Under the pieces are notes generated by a model. It was not told the origin of the DNA and ran no database searches. It worked only from the letters and a program-made list of their open reading frames with translations. From CAVQRC01 sp963715045 (GTDB taxonomy: Bacteria; Planctomycetota; Planctomycetia; Pirellulales; Lacipirellulaceae), in NCBI GenBank assembly GCA_963715045.1, contig CAVQRC010000038.1, forward strand, positions 62,001-126,000: a stretch of DNA of 64,000 bases. Direction: 5' to 3'. Both the position numbers and the translations under genes were made by a program. Positions 28,144 to 36,607 of this stretch are shown here, piece by piece. The stretch's first letter is position 1; each line of letters starts with the position of its first letter.

Positions 28144-29834
28144 GGGTGCGATCCGCCCGGTCCTCTGAAATCTCGGGAGAAATTGGTCGACGCGGGAGAT
28201 AGATAAGGAGAAGCTGAGCGAAAGCGGTGTTGGGGAAAAAGACGCCCATCCGTGATATTTGGGAGTTGCGAAACGACCAAAACACACGGAATGGACGTCG
28301 ATATGCAGGATGCTACCCGTGCGACGCGGTGTCTGGCAAGTCTGTCACGACTTACTGGCGAATGCCTATTAGTCGAACTGTGGCCGGTGGCGATCGGGAT
28401 TTCCCGCTTGGTCCGCGGATTCTGCCGAGAAGAAGTCACGCCCCAGAGGACTTTCGATTTCGAGCACCAGCTCAACGAGCTTCTGCGAGAAGCCGGACGG
28501 CTCATCTTCCAGTGGACCCTGAATCAGCTCGAGCCAACCGAGAAGGTCCCACTCAATCTGTGGCATCAGGGAGACTGGTACCGTCGCAAACGAAAGTCGC
28601 CGATGCGCCATCTCTCGTGCTTGTTCGGGACGATCCGCGCTCACCGCTACCTGTTTGAACCGATGGAAATCCGAGACCGATCCCTGTTTCCCCTGCAGTG
28701 GCAGCTTGGCATCCTCGCCAGTTCGGCAACCCCAGCCCTGGCTGACATCGTCGCTCGACTGGCGAGTGAGCTGACGCAACGCCAGCTGTTGGACTACCTG
28801 GCACACCAGCACCGTGTGTACTGGGGCGTACGGCGACTCCGGGAGGTCGTGGCCGCAGTCGCTCAAGGCATGAGCGAACATCGGCATCACGCTCAGGTAG
28901 ACCGACTACTGAGTTGGCTGAAGGAGGCGGCCGAGGGCGGGGGGCCAAGGAAGTTCGTCCTTTCCGTAGGACGAGATGGGATCATGCTGCCGATCGTCGG
29001 GAGCCAGAAGTACAAGGAGGGAGCTGCGGCGACCATCTCGGTCTACAGCCGCTGGGGAAAACGGCTGGGGACCGTGTACCTGGGACAAATGCCCGAGGAG
29101 TACCAGTGGACGATCAGCGCCCAGCTCACAAAGCTGCTCCACGACGTGCTGGCCCAGTGGAACGGACCGATGCCCCGATTGGTCTACGTCACGGACGCCG
29201 GGTTCCATCCCACCGACTATTTCAAACGTGTCCTCTCCCGCATGCGTCATCCGCGGGATGGGAAGAAACTGACTTGGCTGTGGATTGTCGACTACTATCA
29301 CGCCTGCCAATACATCACGAAGATCGCCCAGTCGATCTTCGGTCCCGGACGCGCAGCTCATGCCTGGTCAAAGAAGATGCGGCACTGGCTCAAGACGAAA
29401 CCGCGGGCCGTGTCGCGAGTGCTGCACAGTGCCGGGGCCCTGCGATCGATACGAGGCCTGATTTCTGCGGAAGCTGAAGATGATTACGAATCCGCAAGCA
29501 ACTATCTGCGGAGCCACGCTGCCTCGATGGATTACACACACTGCCGGCGACGAAAGCTCCCGATCGGAAGCGGCGTCACGGAGGCCGCTTGTAAGACCAT
29601 CTTTACCCAGCGATTCAAACGCTCGGGCATGAAATGGAAGCTCGACGGCGGCGCCTCCATACTCGCGCTCCGTGTCGTTCATCTCAGCCGTGTCTGGGAT
29701 CAGGCCCGGACGGCTATGCTCGCAGCTCTAGAAGCGACCTATAAGAAAGACCTAAAGAGGCCAACTCCCCAATATTCGCCGTCGGAAGAATACGTAAACG
29801 CGGCGTAAACGATGGGACGGAGCGGATCGCACCC
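28144..29834 (+). mobile_element. insertion sequence with terminal inverted repeats
   Basis: The left end GGGTGCGATCCGCCCGGTCC (28144-28163) and the right end (complement GGGTGCGATCCGCTCCGTCC, 29815-29834) match at 18 of 20 positions and bracket a single transposase gene. Size 1.69 kb. No perfect target-site duplication was found in the flanks. Confidence 0.82.
28291..29808 (+). CDS. IS transposase, ISKra4-like
   Basis: 505 aa from the ATG at 28291 (a GTG at 28252 would add 13 codons). Features are a helical N-terminus, a DDE-type core with FVLSVGRDGIMLPIVGSQKY and RLVYVTDAGFHPTDYFKRVL, LTWLWIVDYYHACQYITKIA, and a C-terminal HCRRRKLPIGSGVTEAACKT, then KRSGMKWKLDGGASILALRV. The 'GRDG', 'TDAG', 'D-YH' and 'IGSGVTEAACK' blocks are those of ISKra4-group transposases. 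The gene is intact and occupies nearly the whole element, so the IS could be active. The ISKra4 label comes from motif memory and is the less certain part. Confidence 0.78.
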   Translation: MDVDMQDATRATRCLASLSRLTGECLLVELWPVAIGISRLVRGFCREEVTPQRTFDFEHQLNELLREAGRLIFQWTLNQLEPTEKVPLNLWHQGDWYRRKRKSPMRHLSCLFGTIRAHRYLFEPMEIRDRSLFPLQWQLGILASSATPALADIVARLASELTQRQLLDYLAHQHRVYWGVRRLREVVAAVAQGMSEHRHHAQVDRLLSWLKEAAEGGGPRKFVLSVGRDGIMLPIVGSQKYKEGAAATISVYSRWGKRLGTVYLGQMPEEYQWTISAQLTKLLHDVLAQWNGPMPRLVYVTDAGFHPTDYFKRVLSRMRHPRDGKKLTWLWIVDYYHACQYITKIAQSIFGPGRAAHAWSKKMRHWLKTKPRAVSRVLHSAGALRSIRGLISAEAEDDYESASNYLRSHAASMDYTHCRRRKLPIGSGVTEAACKTIFTQRFKRSGMKWKLDGGASILALRVVHLSRVWDQARTAMLAALEATYKKDLKRPTPQYSPSEEYVNAA

Positions 29835-29841
29835 CTGCAAT

Positions 29842-30185
29842 CGACCCGGATGAGTGAGACGGGCGAGTTCGCTCACGAATTGAGTGACGGCGTGACGCTT
29901 GCTAGTCGAGTGGAGCGATTTGGTTATCGGTACTCGGCCTGTGCCGAGAACCTCGCGTGGATCCTCGACCCGATGCTCGATGAGAGTGGAATTGCACAAA
30001 AAATTCATGACGGCTGGGTAAATAGTCCCGGACACCAGGCCAACCTTGTAAGCGACAACTCCGAAGTAGGAATCGGCGTTGTCCGCGACGGCGAGGGCGG
30101 ATTCTACGCCACCCAAAATTTTGGCACTCCGCACGGCCGCTCCTTGGCCATCGCCTCGCCCCGCTGGCGAGGGCGGCGAGCGTAG
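29842..30185 (+). pseudogene. CAP-domain (SCP/PR-1) protein, 5' end lost at the IS
   Basis: The frame MSETGEFAHELSDGVTLASR, ACAENLAWILDPMLDESGIA, HDGWVNSPGHQANLVSDNSE and VGIGVVRDGEGGFYATQNFG carries the C-terminal two-thirds of a secreted CAP domain, including the conserved His/Glu region and the GWxxSPGHxxN block. The N-terminal signal peptide and first helix are missing and are not found on the other side of the IS. It appears truncated by the insertion plus a deletion. Confidence 0.72.
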
Positions 30186-30220
30186 CGGATCTCCTATCAC
30201 GCGGGCGCACCGCCCCGACC

Positions 30221-30423
30221 ATGACCTCCTCCCGCGAGACCAACTATCATCTGACCCCCCCCCGCTCCGCCGCCACGCCGCCGAGTACGCCGAGCGCGAT
30301 CTCGCCATTCTTCGCCACACGTGGCGCTACCAGGTGGCGGTAAACGCGACGGTGACGAGGGCCTTTCTTGAGGGAAAGCAGGCTGGGCACGTGCTGCGCC
30401 GCCTTGAGCGCGGGGCTGGCTGA
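30221..30423 (+). CDS. small basic protein at left end of integrative element (frame broken in poly-C)
   Basis: From an ATG near 30221 the sequence reads MTSSRETNYHLTPP. A nine-C run (30256-30264) then breaks the frame, and it continues LRRHAAEYAERDLAILRHTW, RYQVAVNATVTRAFLEGKQA to TGA at 30423. About 65 aa, helical and basic. Function unknown; it precedes the ATPase genes on the same strand. Confidence 0.4.
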
Positions 30424-30500
30424 AACTGGAGTCAGCCGCTATTCCGGGCGGGATTACGTATGCAACACTCACGGCTGCTGGCGGGCGGGAGCTTGGGATT

Positions 30501-30974
30501 GTGGTACGACCAAAGCCGATGAGTGCGGTGCGACTTGATACGGCACTTGCGGTGGCGTCGTTCTGTGTGCTTGATGCGAAAAACAACGGTCTAAGGTTCC
30601 GGCTATTGCCCGAGGAGATTCAGCAGCTCTCTGAGGCCTTTGCTCCCAACGTGCCGCATGTCTTAAGCGAGGAGTTCGGCGATGCGCCGGTGGTACTTCG
30701 AATTCGTTTGGCGGCGGCTGGAAAGCCGAAGGTGGTGCGCGATAAGGCGTTTGAAACGCTTAGTAAGATGGCGGCTAACCCAGAGGCTTCTCGGTGGGTC
30801 GGGTCGCAAGACTTTGGAATCGCCCTGCTCGGTCATACGGCGGAGCGAGTGAGTCAATTGAAGGCGTCGGTTGCTGCGGACAGCCGCTTTAACGACTTGC
30901 GGTGCATCGTTGGTCTTGGGGCCACGGCTGAAACGCTCGCGCAGGTCGTTCGTGGTCGGAGGACGCTAGGATGA
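30501..30974 (+). CDS. hypothetical protein of the integrative element
   Basis: 157 aa (GTG at 30501 or ATG at 30519). Contains LRFRLLPEEIQQLSEAFAPN, VLRIRLAAAGKPKVVRDKAF and a C-terminal SRFNDLRCIVGLGATAETLA. No family is recognised. Its TGA overlaps the ATG of the downstream ATPase by 4 bp (ATGATG), so the two are translationally coupled and probably work together in conjugative transfer or DNA handling. Confidence 0.6.
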   Translation: MVRPKPMSAVRLDTALAVASFCVLDAKNNGLRFRLLPEEIQQLSEAFAPNVPHVLSEEFGDAPVVLRIRLAAAGKPKVVRDKAFETLSKMAANPEASRWVGSQDFGIALLGHTAERVSQLKASVAADSRFNDLRCIVGLGATAETLAQVVRGRRTLG

Positions 30975-32402
30975 TGGTACTGCCACGAAAGAATGCGCAC
31001 GACATTCGACTCGGCATGACCGACTCAGGACCACTTGATGTGGCAATCGACCGGTTGCGCAAAAGCATTTTGCGGTGGTTGGTCCTACCGGGCAGCGCAA
31101 AACGCTCTTTTTGCTTTCCGTCTTAAAGCAGTTTATCGCCCTTCCGACCGACTGCTGTTTTTTTATCGACCTGGGCGGTGACCAGGCAGCGCTTTGGATT
31201 CTTGAAAAAGCGGCTAGGGACGCGCAGAAAAACCGTTTTTCTTCTTCTCGCTTGATAACGCCCACGATTCTTGCAGCTGGGACCCCGTAAGCGGCACGCC
31301 CGCGTACGCAGATGATGTTACGGTGGCAGCGTCCGGCGTTGCTTCTGGATTATCACTCCTTCACGGCGAAGGCTATGGCCGCAAGTTTTGGGGACGACTT
31401 AACTACAAAGCAATCACCCAGGCGTTTGACAACCTGTTAGCAACGCACAAGCGGCTACCAACGTTCCCCGAGCTCGTCCGAGAGCTGATGCGAATGGGCG
31501 AAGCGACCAAAAGCTCGCAGCACGTGAGCGAAGCGTACCTCGCTGCCGAGCACCTCTTACGCTTCGGGTCGTTAACGGAAAACCGCCCGGTACGTCTTAA
31601 CATCGGCGAAGCAATTGAATCGTCCGCTGTTGTGGTCTTTCATATTCCCTCAGCCCTTCGCGGTGAAGCGGCTCGAGCGGTTGCGTCCATGGCACTCTGG
31701 GCCGTGATGGTTGAAGCGGCGCACCGTACCGAAAGAGGACTTCCTAAGCGGCACGTGCACTTGGCAGTTGATGAGTACTCCCAAGTAGCGTCAAGCCGCT
31801 CAGCGGTTGATAGCGGGCTCGTGCTCGCAAGAAAATGGTCCATCGCCATCTGGGCCGTGTTTCAGGACGATACCCAACTCATTACCCCCGATGGTGACCT
31901 CCGCTCCATTATTCGCAGTCAGTGCCAGCGGTTTCTGTTCGCCCGCGAATCGGTCGACGAAGTCGATGAGCTCCGTAGCCGAAGTTCTGACGTGCTTCGA
32001 CCGGATACCAGCCAAAGCCTTCGCGGCATGTGGGTATCCACTTCCGTCCGGGAAGTTCTCGAACCAGGCCTAAGCCGAAACTCCATCTTAGAGCTCTCCG
32101 GCGTTGCCATGCGGGCCTTTGCCGTACTTCGCTTAGGCGACAAGCATCGAGACCCCATTCCGTTCACCATACTCCCGCCAACCGCCTCCCCTGCCGACCA
32201 CGAGCGGCTAAAGAACAAGCCGCTCCCCGTGCGAACCGTGCCTTCCGCCGCCGTCCCACTGTCCGGCCCCCCAACGCCTCCCGCCGACCCCGACCGTCCG
32301 TCGCGGCTGCGTTCTCTACACAACCTTAGCCGCAATCTCCACAAAGAGCAGTCGTGGCGAATTCGGGCCGAACCGCCTACCAAGAAGAAGGACGATTGTT
32401 AA
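30971..32402 (+). CDS. conjugative coupling-type ATPase (TraG/VirD4/FtsK-like), two frameshifts
   Basis: About 475 aa spread over three frames. MMVLPRKNAHDIRLGMTDSG opens the protein. After a shift near 31065 comes the P-loop AVVGPTGQRKTLFLL, in which the usual GSGKT reads GQRKT, consistent with a compensating insertion and deletion. After a second shift near 31238 it reads FSLDNAHDSCSWDPV and SLLHGEGYGRKFWGRLNYKA. The last frame holds Walker B HVHLAVDEYSQVASS and ISAQ-like WAVFQDDTQLI, SIIRSQCQRFLFARES. This is the TraG/TrwB-type layout, expected at the membrane feeding DNA into a transfer channel. The tail is Pro-rich and basic. Confidence 0.72.
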
Positions 32403-32405
32403 CCC

Positions 32406-32576
32406 ATGAGCGAACGTCCCAGCGAATTCCCAAAGCAATACGCAGCGTGTAGCCATTGTACCGCCAAATTCATTGCCGCAAGTCCCCCGACCGTGTGTCC
32501 GCGATGTGGCGGCGCGATACCTCCCTCCGGTCGCCGTATCGCCTCCATGGGAGCGAACGGCGGGGCGGCGAAATAG
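32406..32576 (+). CDS. small zinc-ribbon protein
   Basis: 56 aa, MSERPSEFPKQYAACSHCTA to TAG at 32576. It carries two knuckles, CSHC and CPRCG, spaced 15 residues apart, so it can bind one Zn. It starts 3 bp after the ATPase stop, hence the same operon. Role unknown, perhaps a DNA- or protein-binding accessory of the element. Confidence 0.6.
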   Translation: MSERPSEFPKQYAACSHCTAKFIAASPPTVCPRCGGAIPPSGRRIASMGANGGAAK

Positions 32577-32619
32577 TCCCGCGATTGAAAACGGAACGGC
32601 AAGCGGCGAAGAATCGCGC

Positions 32620-33287
32620 CACGGCGGCAGTTGCGAGTCGCGCGATGCGTCAACTCCGGTGGCGCACAGCCAGGGCGTTTCCGCCCTACCGAGAACTCAG
32701 AGTTGCCCGAACGCTCGCCGAGATTGTCGTGCACTTACGGTGGGGCAAATCGCTACGTATTTTTTCGCCAACCGTCGCGACCCACTGGACTGTGCGCGGC
32801 GGGCTGCTCGGACCCTTAAGCGGCACGGCCTCGTTTCGGTACAACCGACCAGCGTCGCAGTACTTGATGTGTCACAACCGCTGCTGCAACACGCCCCAGG
32901 CAACGACCCACCAGAGTTTGGGGCCATGGCATGGCAGAACACAAAGCGGTGGCGGGCGGCAACGCCACAAAGAGAGCTTTGCCTCGTAGCTACCAAGAAA
33001 GCCCTCCACCAATTCGGTGGCTCAACACGACCGCCCCGGCCTCGTGAGCTGGAGAACGCGACTTAGCCGTTTCGGCAGTCTTTCTCCTTTCAAGCAGCGA
33101 CCGCGACGTAAGCGCCTGGGTGCATGAAGACTCCTTTGTACGTGCTGCCGGAAAACGGGCCGATGCGACCCTGGTGCGAGGAGGGCGGCCCACAACGGTG
33201 GAAGTCGTTGGTCGCGGATATGGGCATAAAAAGATTGAAGCCATCTGGCACGAACACCGAGACTGCTGTTTGGAACTTCGCTGAGTG
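32620..33287 (+). pseudogene. replication-relaxation-type winged-helix protein, frameshifted
   Basis: The main frame gives RDCRALTVGQIATYFFANRR and CARRAARTLKRHGLVSVQPT, a winged-helix DNA-binding unit, then PPEFGAMAWQNTKRWRAATP. Near 33015-33050 the frame shifts and continues ERDLAVSAVFLLSSSDRDVS, then DSFVRAAGKRADATLVRGGR, PTTVEVVGRGYGHKKIEAIW to TGA at 33287. This helix-turn-helix plus nuclease-like 'PDA..VEVVGRGY' layout matches replication-relaxation proteins of planctomycete plasmids and ICEs. The N-terminus is unresolved. Confidence 0.5.
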
Positions 33288-33413
33288 TTGTATCCGGTGT
33301 CTGTGAGATTCTCTCGATGGACCGGTTAAACGCGTGGCGTGCCGAGACAATCCGTTGACCGCGGTTGATGAAGTCTTTGACGCCACACACATATAGAGAG
33401 AAGGAACGAACCC

Positions 33414-33584
33414 ATGCACTTAACACAAGGAAGGAAGCGACCCGTTTTCACCCGCATCCAGCTCGGCATGATGGCGATTGGTTTTGGCTACGTCATTGCC
33501 GGCTGTTGCCTAGGACCCGCCGAGTTGCGACACAAGGCGCTGGTCTGGGTGTGGAATCTGCTCGCGTCGTGCGAGCCCTGGTGA
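33414..33584 (+). CDS. small single-pass membrane protein
   Basis: 56 aa with a basic N-terminus MHLTQGRKRPVFTR, then one hydrophobic helix GMMAIGFGYVIAGCCLG, and a C-terminal KALVWVWNLLASCEPW. AGAAGG lies about 9 nt before the ATG. No family is recognised; the topology would suit an element-encoded inner-membrane protein. Confidence 0.55.
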   Translation: MHLTQGRKRPVFTRIQLGMMAIGFGYVIAGCCLGPAELRHKALVWVWNLLASCEPW

Positions 33585-33623
33585 CGGCTGCGGCGCTCGG
33601 TCAACCGAACGACACACTCCAAC

Positions 33624-33649
33624 GGTCGAGTCACTGCGGTGACTCGACC
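33624..33649. repeat. perfect 11-bp-stem palindrome
   Basis: GGTCGAGTCAC-tgcg-GTGACTCGACC, between two genes of the element. No T-run follows, so it is not a classic terminator. Confidence 0.8.
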
Positions 33650-33693
33650 CGAGGGGCCTGTAGCCGATTCTACCCCACCCCTCGAATCATCTG

Positions 33694-34044
33694 ATGCCGA
33701 ACCACACACGCATTACCTGGACCCGTGTTCCTCTGGTCGACCCTCGCGACTCGTGCCCGCCCGACCGGGTCGTGGTCGATGGGGTGTTAACGCTATTTGA
33801 CAGCGGCACGGTCGTAATCGGCAACCGGTGGTTCCGTGGCAACTGGCTCCTTGGTCTCTGGGGTGCGGACGCAATTGACTACCCGTTTCCGGGAGGCCAC
33901 GCCTATCGACAAAAACATGGCAACCGCCTTGTCGTCCGCACGGCTGGGCCGGACCGGCAGGCACTCGTGTTCGAGTACTGCGGCTGGATACCACTTGCAC
34001 GCGGTAGCTGGAGCCAACGAATCCCGCGGCTCACCTACAAGTAG
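33694..34044 (+). CDS. hypothetical protein
   Basis: 116 aa, MPNHTRITWTRVPLVDPRDS, beta-rich with VVDGVLTLFDSGTVVIGNRW and GNWLLGLWGADAIDYPFPGG. No family is recognised and no signal peptide is present. It lies inside the integrative element between two palindromic hairpins. Confidence 0.5.
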   Translation: MPNHTRITWTRVPLVDPRDSCPPDRVVVDGVLTLFDSGTVVIGNRWFRGNWLLGLWGADAIDYPFPGGHAYRQKHGNRLVVRTAGPDRQALVFEYCGWIPLARGSWSQRIPRLTYK

Positions 34045-34275
34045 CTAAGCGGGACTCGCAGGGATGGTCAGAGATCGTTAGCTCACGTGAACCGCGGCTC
34101 CAACTCACTTACCCGCTTTTTTAAAGGAGAGTCTAGCGTTGCCGCACAGATTCCCACGCTTCTTCCAAGACGGTCTCTTCGCTGGTGTCGCAATACGTCA
34201 GTGGCGAGGGGACTTATTTAATCGCTGCTTCTCCGCCCCCTCTTTTTGGAAAGGCAGCACCTTAGGAGGAACACT

Positions 34276-34734
34276 ATGGGACTTACTGTAACAGAACGCG
34301 AAGACTGGAAGGATCGTATCGCCATGTGCATGGACCGAGCGATGAGAGACGTCTACTGCGTGAAAGAACCTGGATTGCTGACAAGAATCCGCGACGAAGC
34401 GAAGCGGCAAGCCGCAACGCTTAACCTGACGGACCTGATGGCACGCCAGGAAGAGAACCGCTTACTTCTTGCCAAGTTCGAGAAGAAGGGGATATCACTC
34501 GTAGCGGAAATGGTCGCGACGGTGCGTAGCTGCACGCCCGCCGAGGTCGACGTGCGTTCTTACTGCGGCGTTACGCCGTGGGAGGTAAAGAACGCAATTG
34601 ACGATGCTGCATCTCGCATCGAAGAGGAGCTGCTCGGCCAAGACGACCTCGGACGCGAAGTGCTTGCGCTCCGACAGGAGAAAGAAGAGCTGCTCGACAC
34701 GGTCTGGCTTGCCACGAGTGGCAAGCCAGACTAA
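34276..34734 (+). CDS. hypothetical helical protein
   Basis: 152 aa from the ATG at 34276, which has GGAGGAA 8 nt upstream. Mostly alpha-helical and charged (MGLTVTEREDWKDRIAMCMD, IRDEAKRQAATLNLTDLMAR, DDAASRIEEELLGQDDLGRE). Its last ten codons and stop are encoded by a perfect 14-bp palindrome. No family is recognised. Confidence 0.6.
   Translation: MGLTVTEREDWKDRIAMCMDRAMRDVYCVKEPGLLTRIRDEAKRQAATLNLTDLMARQEENRLLLAKFEKKGISLVAEMVATVRSCTPAEVDVRSYCGVTPWEVKNAIDDAASRIEEELLGQDDLGREVLALRQEKEELLDTVWLATSGKPD
34702..34731. repeat. perfect 14-bp-stem hairpin overlapping a stop codon
   Basis: GTCTGGCTTGCCAC-ga-GTGGCAAGCCAGAC forms the 3' end of the preceding gene; the stop TAA follows at 34732. Very stable, but without a T-run. 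Confidence 0.85.
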
Positions 34735-34849
34735 AGAGCTCTGGACGCATGTCATCGAACGGCTCGGACAAGAGCCAACCGCGATGCAGGCAGACGCTCT
34801 TCGCATTCCAGCAGTTGATTGCGATTCTTCAGAAGGTTGAGCTCTCCTC

Positions 34850-34876
34850 GGTGGGGCTGGCGATGCCAGCCCCACC
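34850..34876. repeat. perfect 12-bp-stem hairpin
   Basis: GGTGGGGCTGGC-gat-GCCAGCCCCACC, followed by ACTTTG. Intergenic. Confidence 0.82.
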
Positions 34877-34944
34877 ACTTTGAATTGCATCAACACGAAT
34901 CGCCGGACGGCGGGTGTCGTTCACTATTGAGCCCGGCATTGCTA

Positions 34945-35112
34945 ATGGAACACCCTTTGTTATCTTCGAGGCATGAGACCTACTCGGTCAACTCGGGGGG
35001 CTACGTTGTCGGGCTTGCTGCCAAGGGAATCGCCCGAGACGATCTCTCTGGCTTTGTGGTGAAAACGGCGGGCGAGCTCGCCTGCTTGAAACAGGCGAGC
35101 GTTGCGGCATAA
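34945..35112 (+). CDS. possible small protein
   Basis: 55 codons from the ATG at 34945 (MEHPLLSSRHETYSVNSGGY) to TAA at 35112; no good ribosome-binding site. A 9-bp-stem hairpin lies inside its 3' end. It could equally be non-coding. Confidence 0.25.
   Translation: MEHPLLSSRHETYSVNSGGYVVGLAAKGIARDDLSGFVVKTAGELACLKQASVAA
35076..35100. repeat. 9-bp-stem hairpin
   Basis: GCTCGCCTG-cttgaaa-CAGGCGAGC. Confidence 0.75.
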
Positions 35113-35119
35113 CCGACCT

Positions 35120-35145
35120 GGGGGAGGAGCAATTGCTCCTCCCCC
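35120..35145. repeat. perfect 26-bp palindrome
   Basis: GGGGGAGGAGCAA directly abuts its complement TTGCTCCTCCCCC with no loop, 20 bp after the hairpin at 35076. It can extrude as a cruciform or serve as a symmetric protein-binding site. Confidence 0.82.
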
Positions 35146-35210
35146 ACTTCGAAGACTCCGCGTACCCCGATGAATTGAGTAGTGTTTGAGAGCGTGTTAG
35201 CGTCGACCCC

Positions 35211-35530
35211 ATGATCCACCACGCCCCCCAATTGACTTCTCAAGACTCCGCGAGGAGATACCGATCGAGAAAGTACTTGAGATTCTTAGCTGGCGGGCGG
35301 TCTCAGGCAGCGGGCCACAGCTGCGTGGGCCCTGCCCGATCCACGGCTCCAAAAGCGAGCGAAGCCGCAGCTTTTCAGTCCATCTTGAAAAGAACGCCTT
35401 TCATTGCTTCGGCTGCAGGGCGTACGACAACCAATTGGACCTTGCCGCTGCCGCGTTTAACCTGCCGCTCTACGCCGCGGCCCGAGAACTCTGCCGTCGC
35501 CTCGGCGTTACCCCGCCAGCTCGTCCGTAA
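35211..35530 (+). CDS. CHC2 zinc-finger (DnaG primase-type) domain protein
   Basis: About 106 aa. The reading IDFSRLREEIPIEKVLEILS, then GPCPIHGSKSERSRSFSVHL and NAFHCFGCRAYDNQLDLAAA contains the CHC2 ligands (CPIH ... CFGC) of primase N-terminal zinc domains. It ends ARP at TAA 35528-35530. The ATG at 35211 is out of frame by one base across a six-C run, so either one C is missing from the sequence or translation starts elsewhere. With no polymerase domain attached it is probably an element-encoded DNA-binding or priming accessory. Confidence 0.68.
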
Positions 35531-35699
35531 CAGAGAAGAGGAGCCCGTCCCCACCGAGTCGGACGGCACGAGAAACGACTCGAGATCATTCATCCGACAA
35601 TTACAGCAACCATCAACTCGAGCGACCAGACCGATACGCCTCGGCGGTAACTGATACCGACATGAGACGAAATCCAATGAGGATTTTCTGGAGTACGGC

Positions 35700-35963
35700 A
35701 TGACTAATCGCAAGGATCCCCACACGGCAGACGCCCTCGGGACTTCGGCCGGGGATCGTGGCCCAATGCTGCTAACGGCAAAGCAAGTCGCTCGACTGCT
35801 GCAAATCTCGCAACGCACACTATGGCGATACGTGAGCGCTGGGCAGATCGTCCAGCCGGTGCGAATCGGCGGTGCGACTCGGTGGCGTCGAGCGGACGTC
35901 GAAGAATGGATCGCTGCCGGTTGCCCAACGCCAGCTGACAGGGTCAGTCTTCGCTCGAGGTAA
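35700..35963 (+). CDS. helix-turn-helix protein (excisionase/AlpA-like)
   Basis: 87 aa. MLLTAKQVARLLQISQRTLW, then RYVSAGQIVQPVRIGGATRW, RRADVEEWIAAGCP is the MerR/AlpA-like winged helix of phage excisionases. It probably directs excision by the tyrosine recombinase 2.4 kb downstream, or regulates the element. A 98-bp identical partial copy lies directly before the integrase gene. Confidence 0.85.
   Translation: MTNRKDPHTADALGTSAGDRGPMLLTAKQVARLLQISQRTLWRYVSAGQIVQPVRIGGATRWRRADVEEWIAAGCPTPADRVSLRSR
35830..35927 (+). repeat. 98-bp direct repeat, copy 1 (inside HTH gene)
   Basis: Identical over 98 bp to 38269-38366. It encodes the wing and C-terminal half of the HTH domain. Confidence 0.9.
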
Positions 35964-36179
35964 ACACTGCGACGCCCGGAGGCGTGGCCTGGGAGGTTAA
36001 TAGGTCAAGTCGACCAGGAGGCGAGTCGCGAAGTCCGTCAGCCGAAGATGGAGTGGCGTTCAAGTTCGCCTGCGACCAAACGCTGGGGCGGCTACGCGAT
36101 CTTTTTGGAGTAGAGGAGCCGTCCAGACCGTATTACGAAGAAATCATCCACGCGGGACAGCCGCTGGTCAACGCCGGCG

Positions 36180-36569
36180 GTGAGTGCGGCTGACGATGTG
36201 AGGTCACTCAAAAGAGCGGACTTGCGCTTGGAGCGCTTCCCCGCTCCGGAACTGCCTAGCTTGCCTGTTGCGCAAAATGACTTGGAAACTGACGTAGCCT
36301 CGAGGCAGCCATATGTCTACTATTTAGCCGAATCGCTCTTTCGCAAAAATGAGACCGCTCTGCGCGGAACGAAGAAGCATGCTCTTTTTCTGGCATGCAA
36401 GCCAAAAGAGTGCTATTCTTGCCCAAAAAGAGCCGGTCCGAGGTGTAGTTCGGACCGGCCGAGAAACCCCAAAACTTGCCCGATGTGGTGGTGTGCCGCC
36501 TCCCGAGCTGCCTTGGATTACGTCATAATCCAACCTTCGCGCCGCTTGAAAGAGTGTAGCGAGTGCTAG
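36180..36569 (+). CDS. doubtful hypothetical ORF
   Basis: 129 codons from a GTG at 36180. Cys-rich C-terminal half (KECYSCPKRAGPRCSSDRPR, TCPMWWCAASRA). No family or ribosome-binding site was found, and a strong hairpin lies inside it. It could be non-coding. Confidence 0.25.
   Translation: MSAADDVRSLKRADLRLERFPAPELPSLPVAQNDLETDVASRQPYVYYLAESLFRKNETALRGTKKHALFLACKPKECYSCPKRAGPRCSSDRPRNPKTCPMWWCAASRAALDYVIIQPSRRLKECSEC
36432..36459. repeat. 10-bp-stem hairpin
   Basis: GCCGGTCCGA / TCGGACCGGC with an 8-nt loop, about 150 bp upstream of the next gene. Confidence 0.75.
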
Positions 36570-36607
36570 TACTTGCCGTCAAACGCAGCGATCGGGAGGT
36601 GACGCTA

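Noticed and set aside
33124..33306. 60-codon frame MKTPLYVLPENGPMRPWCEE
   Set aside because: The overlapping frame encodes the VEVVGRGYG segment expected for the replication-relaxation protein, so this one is a shadow.
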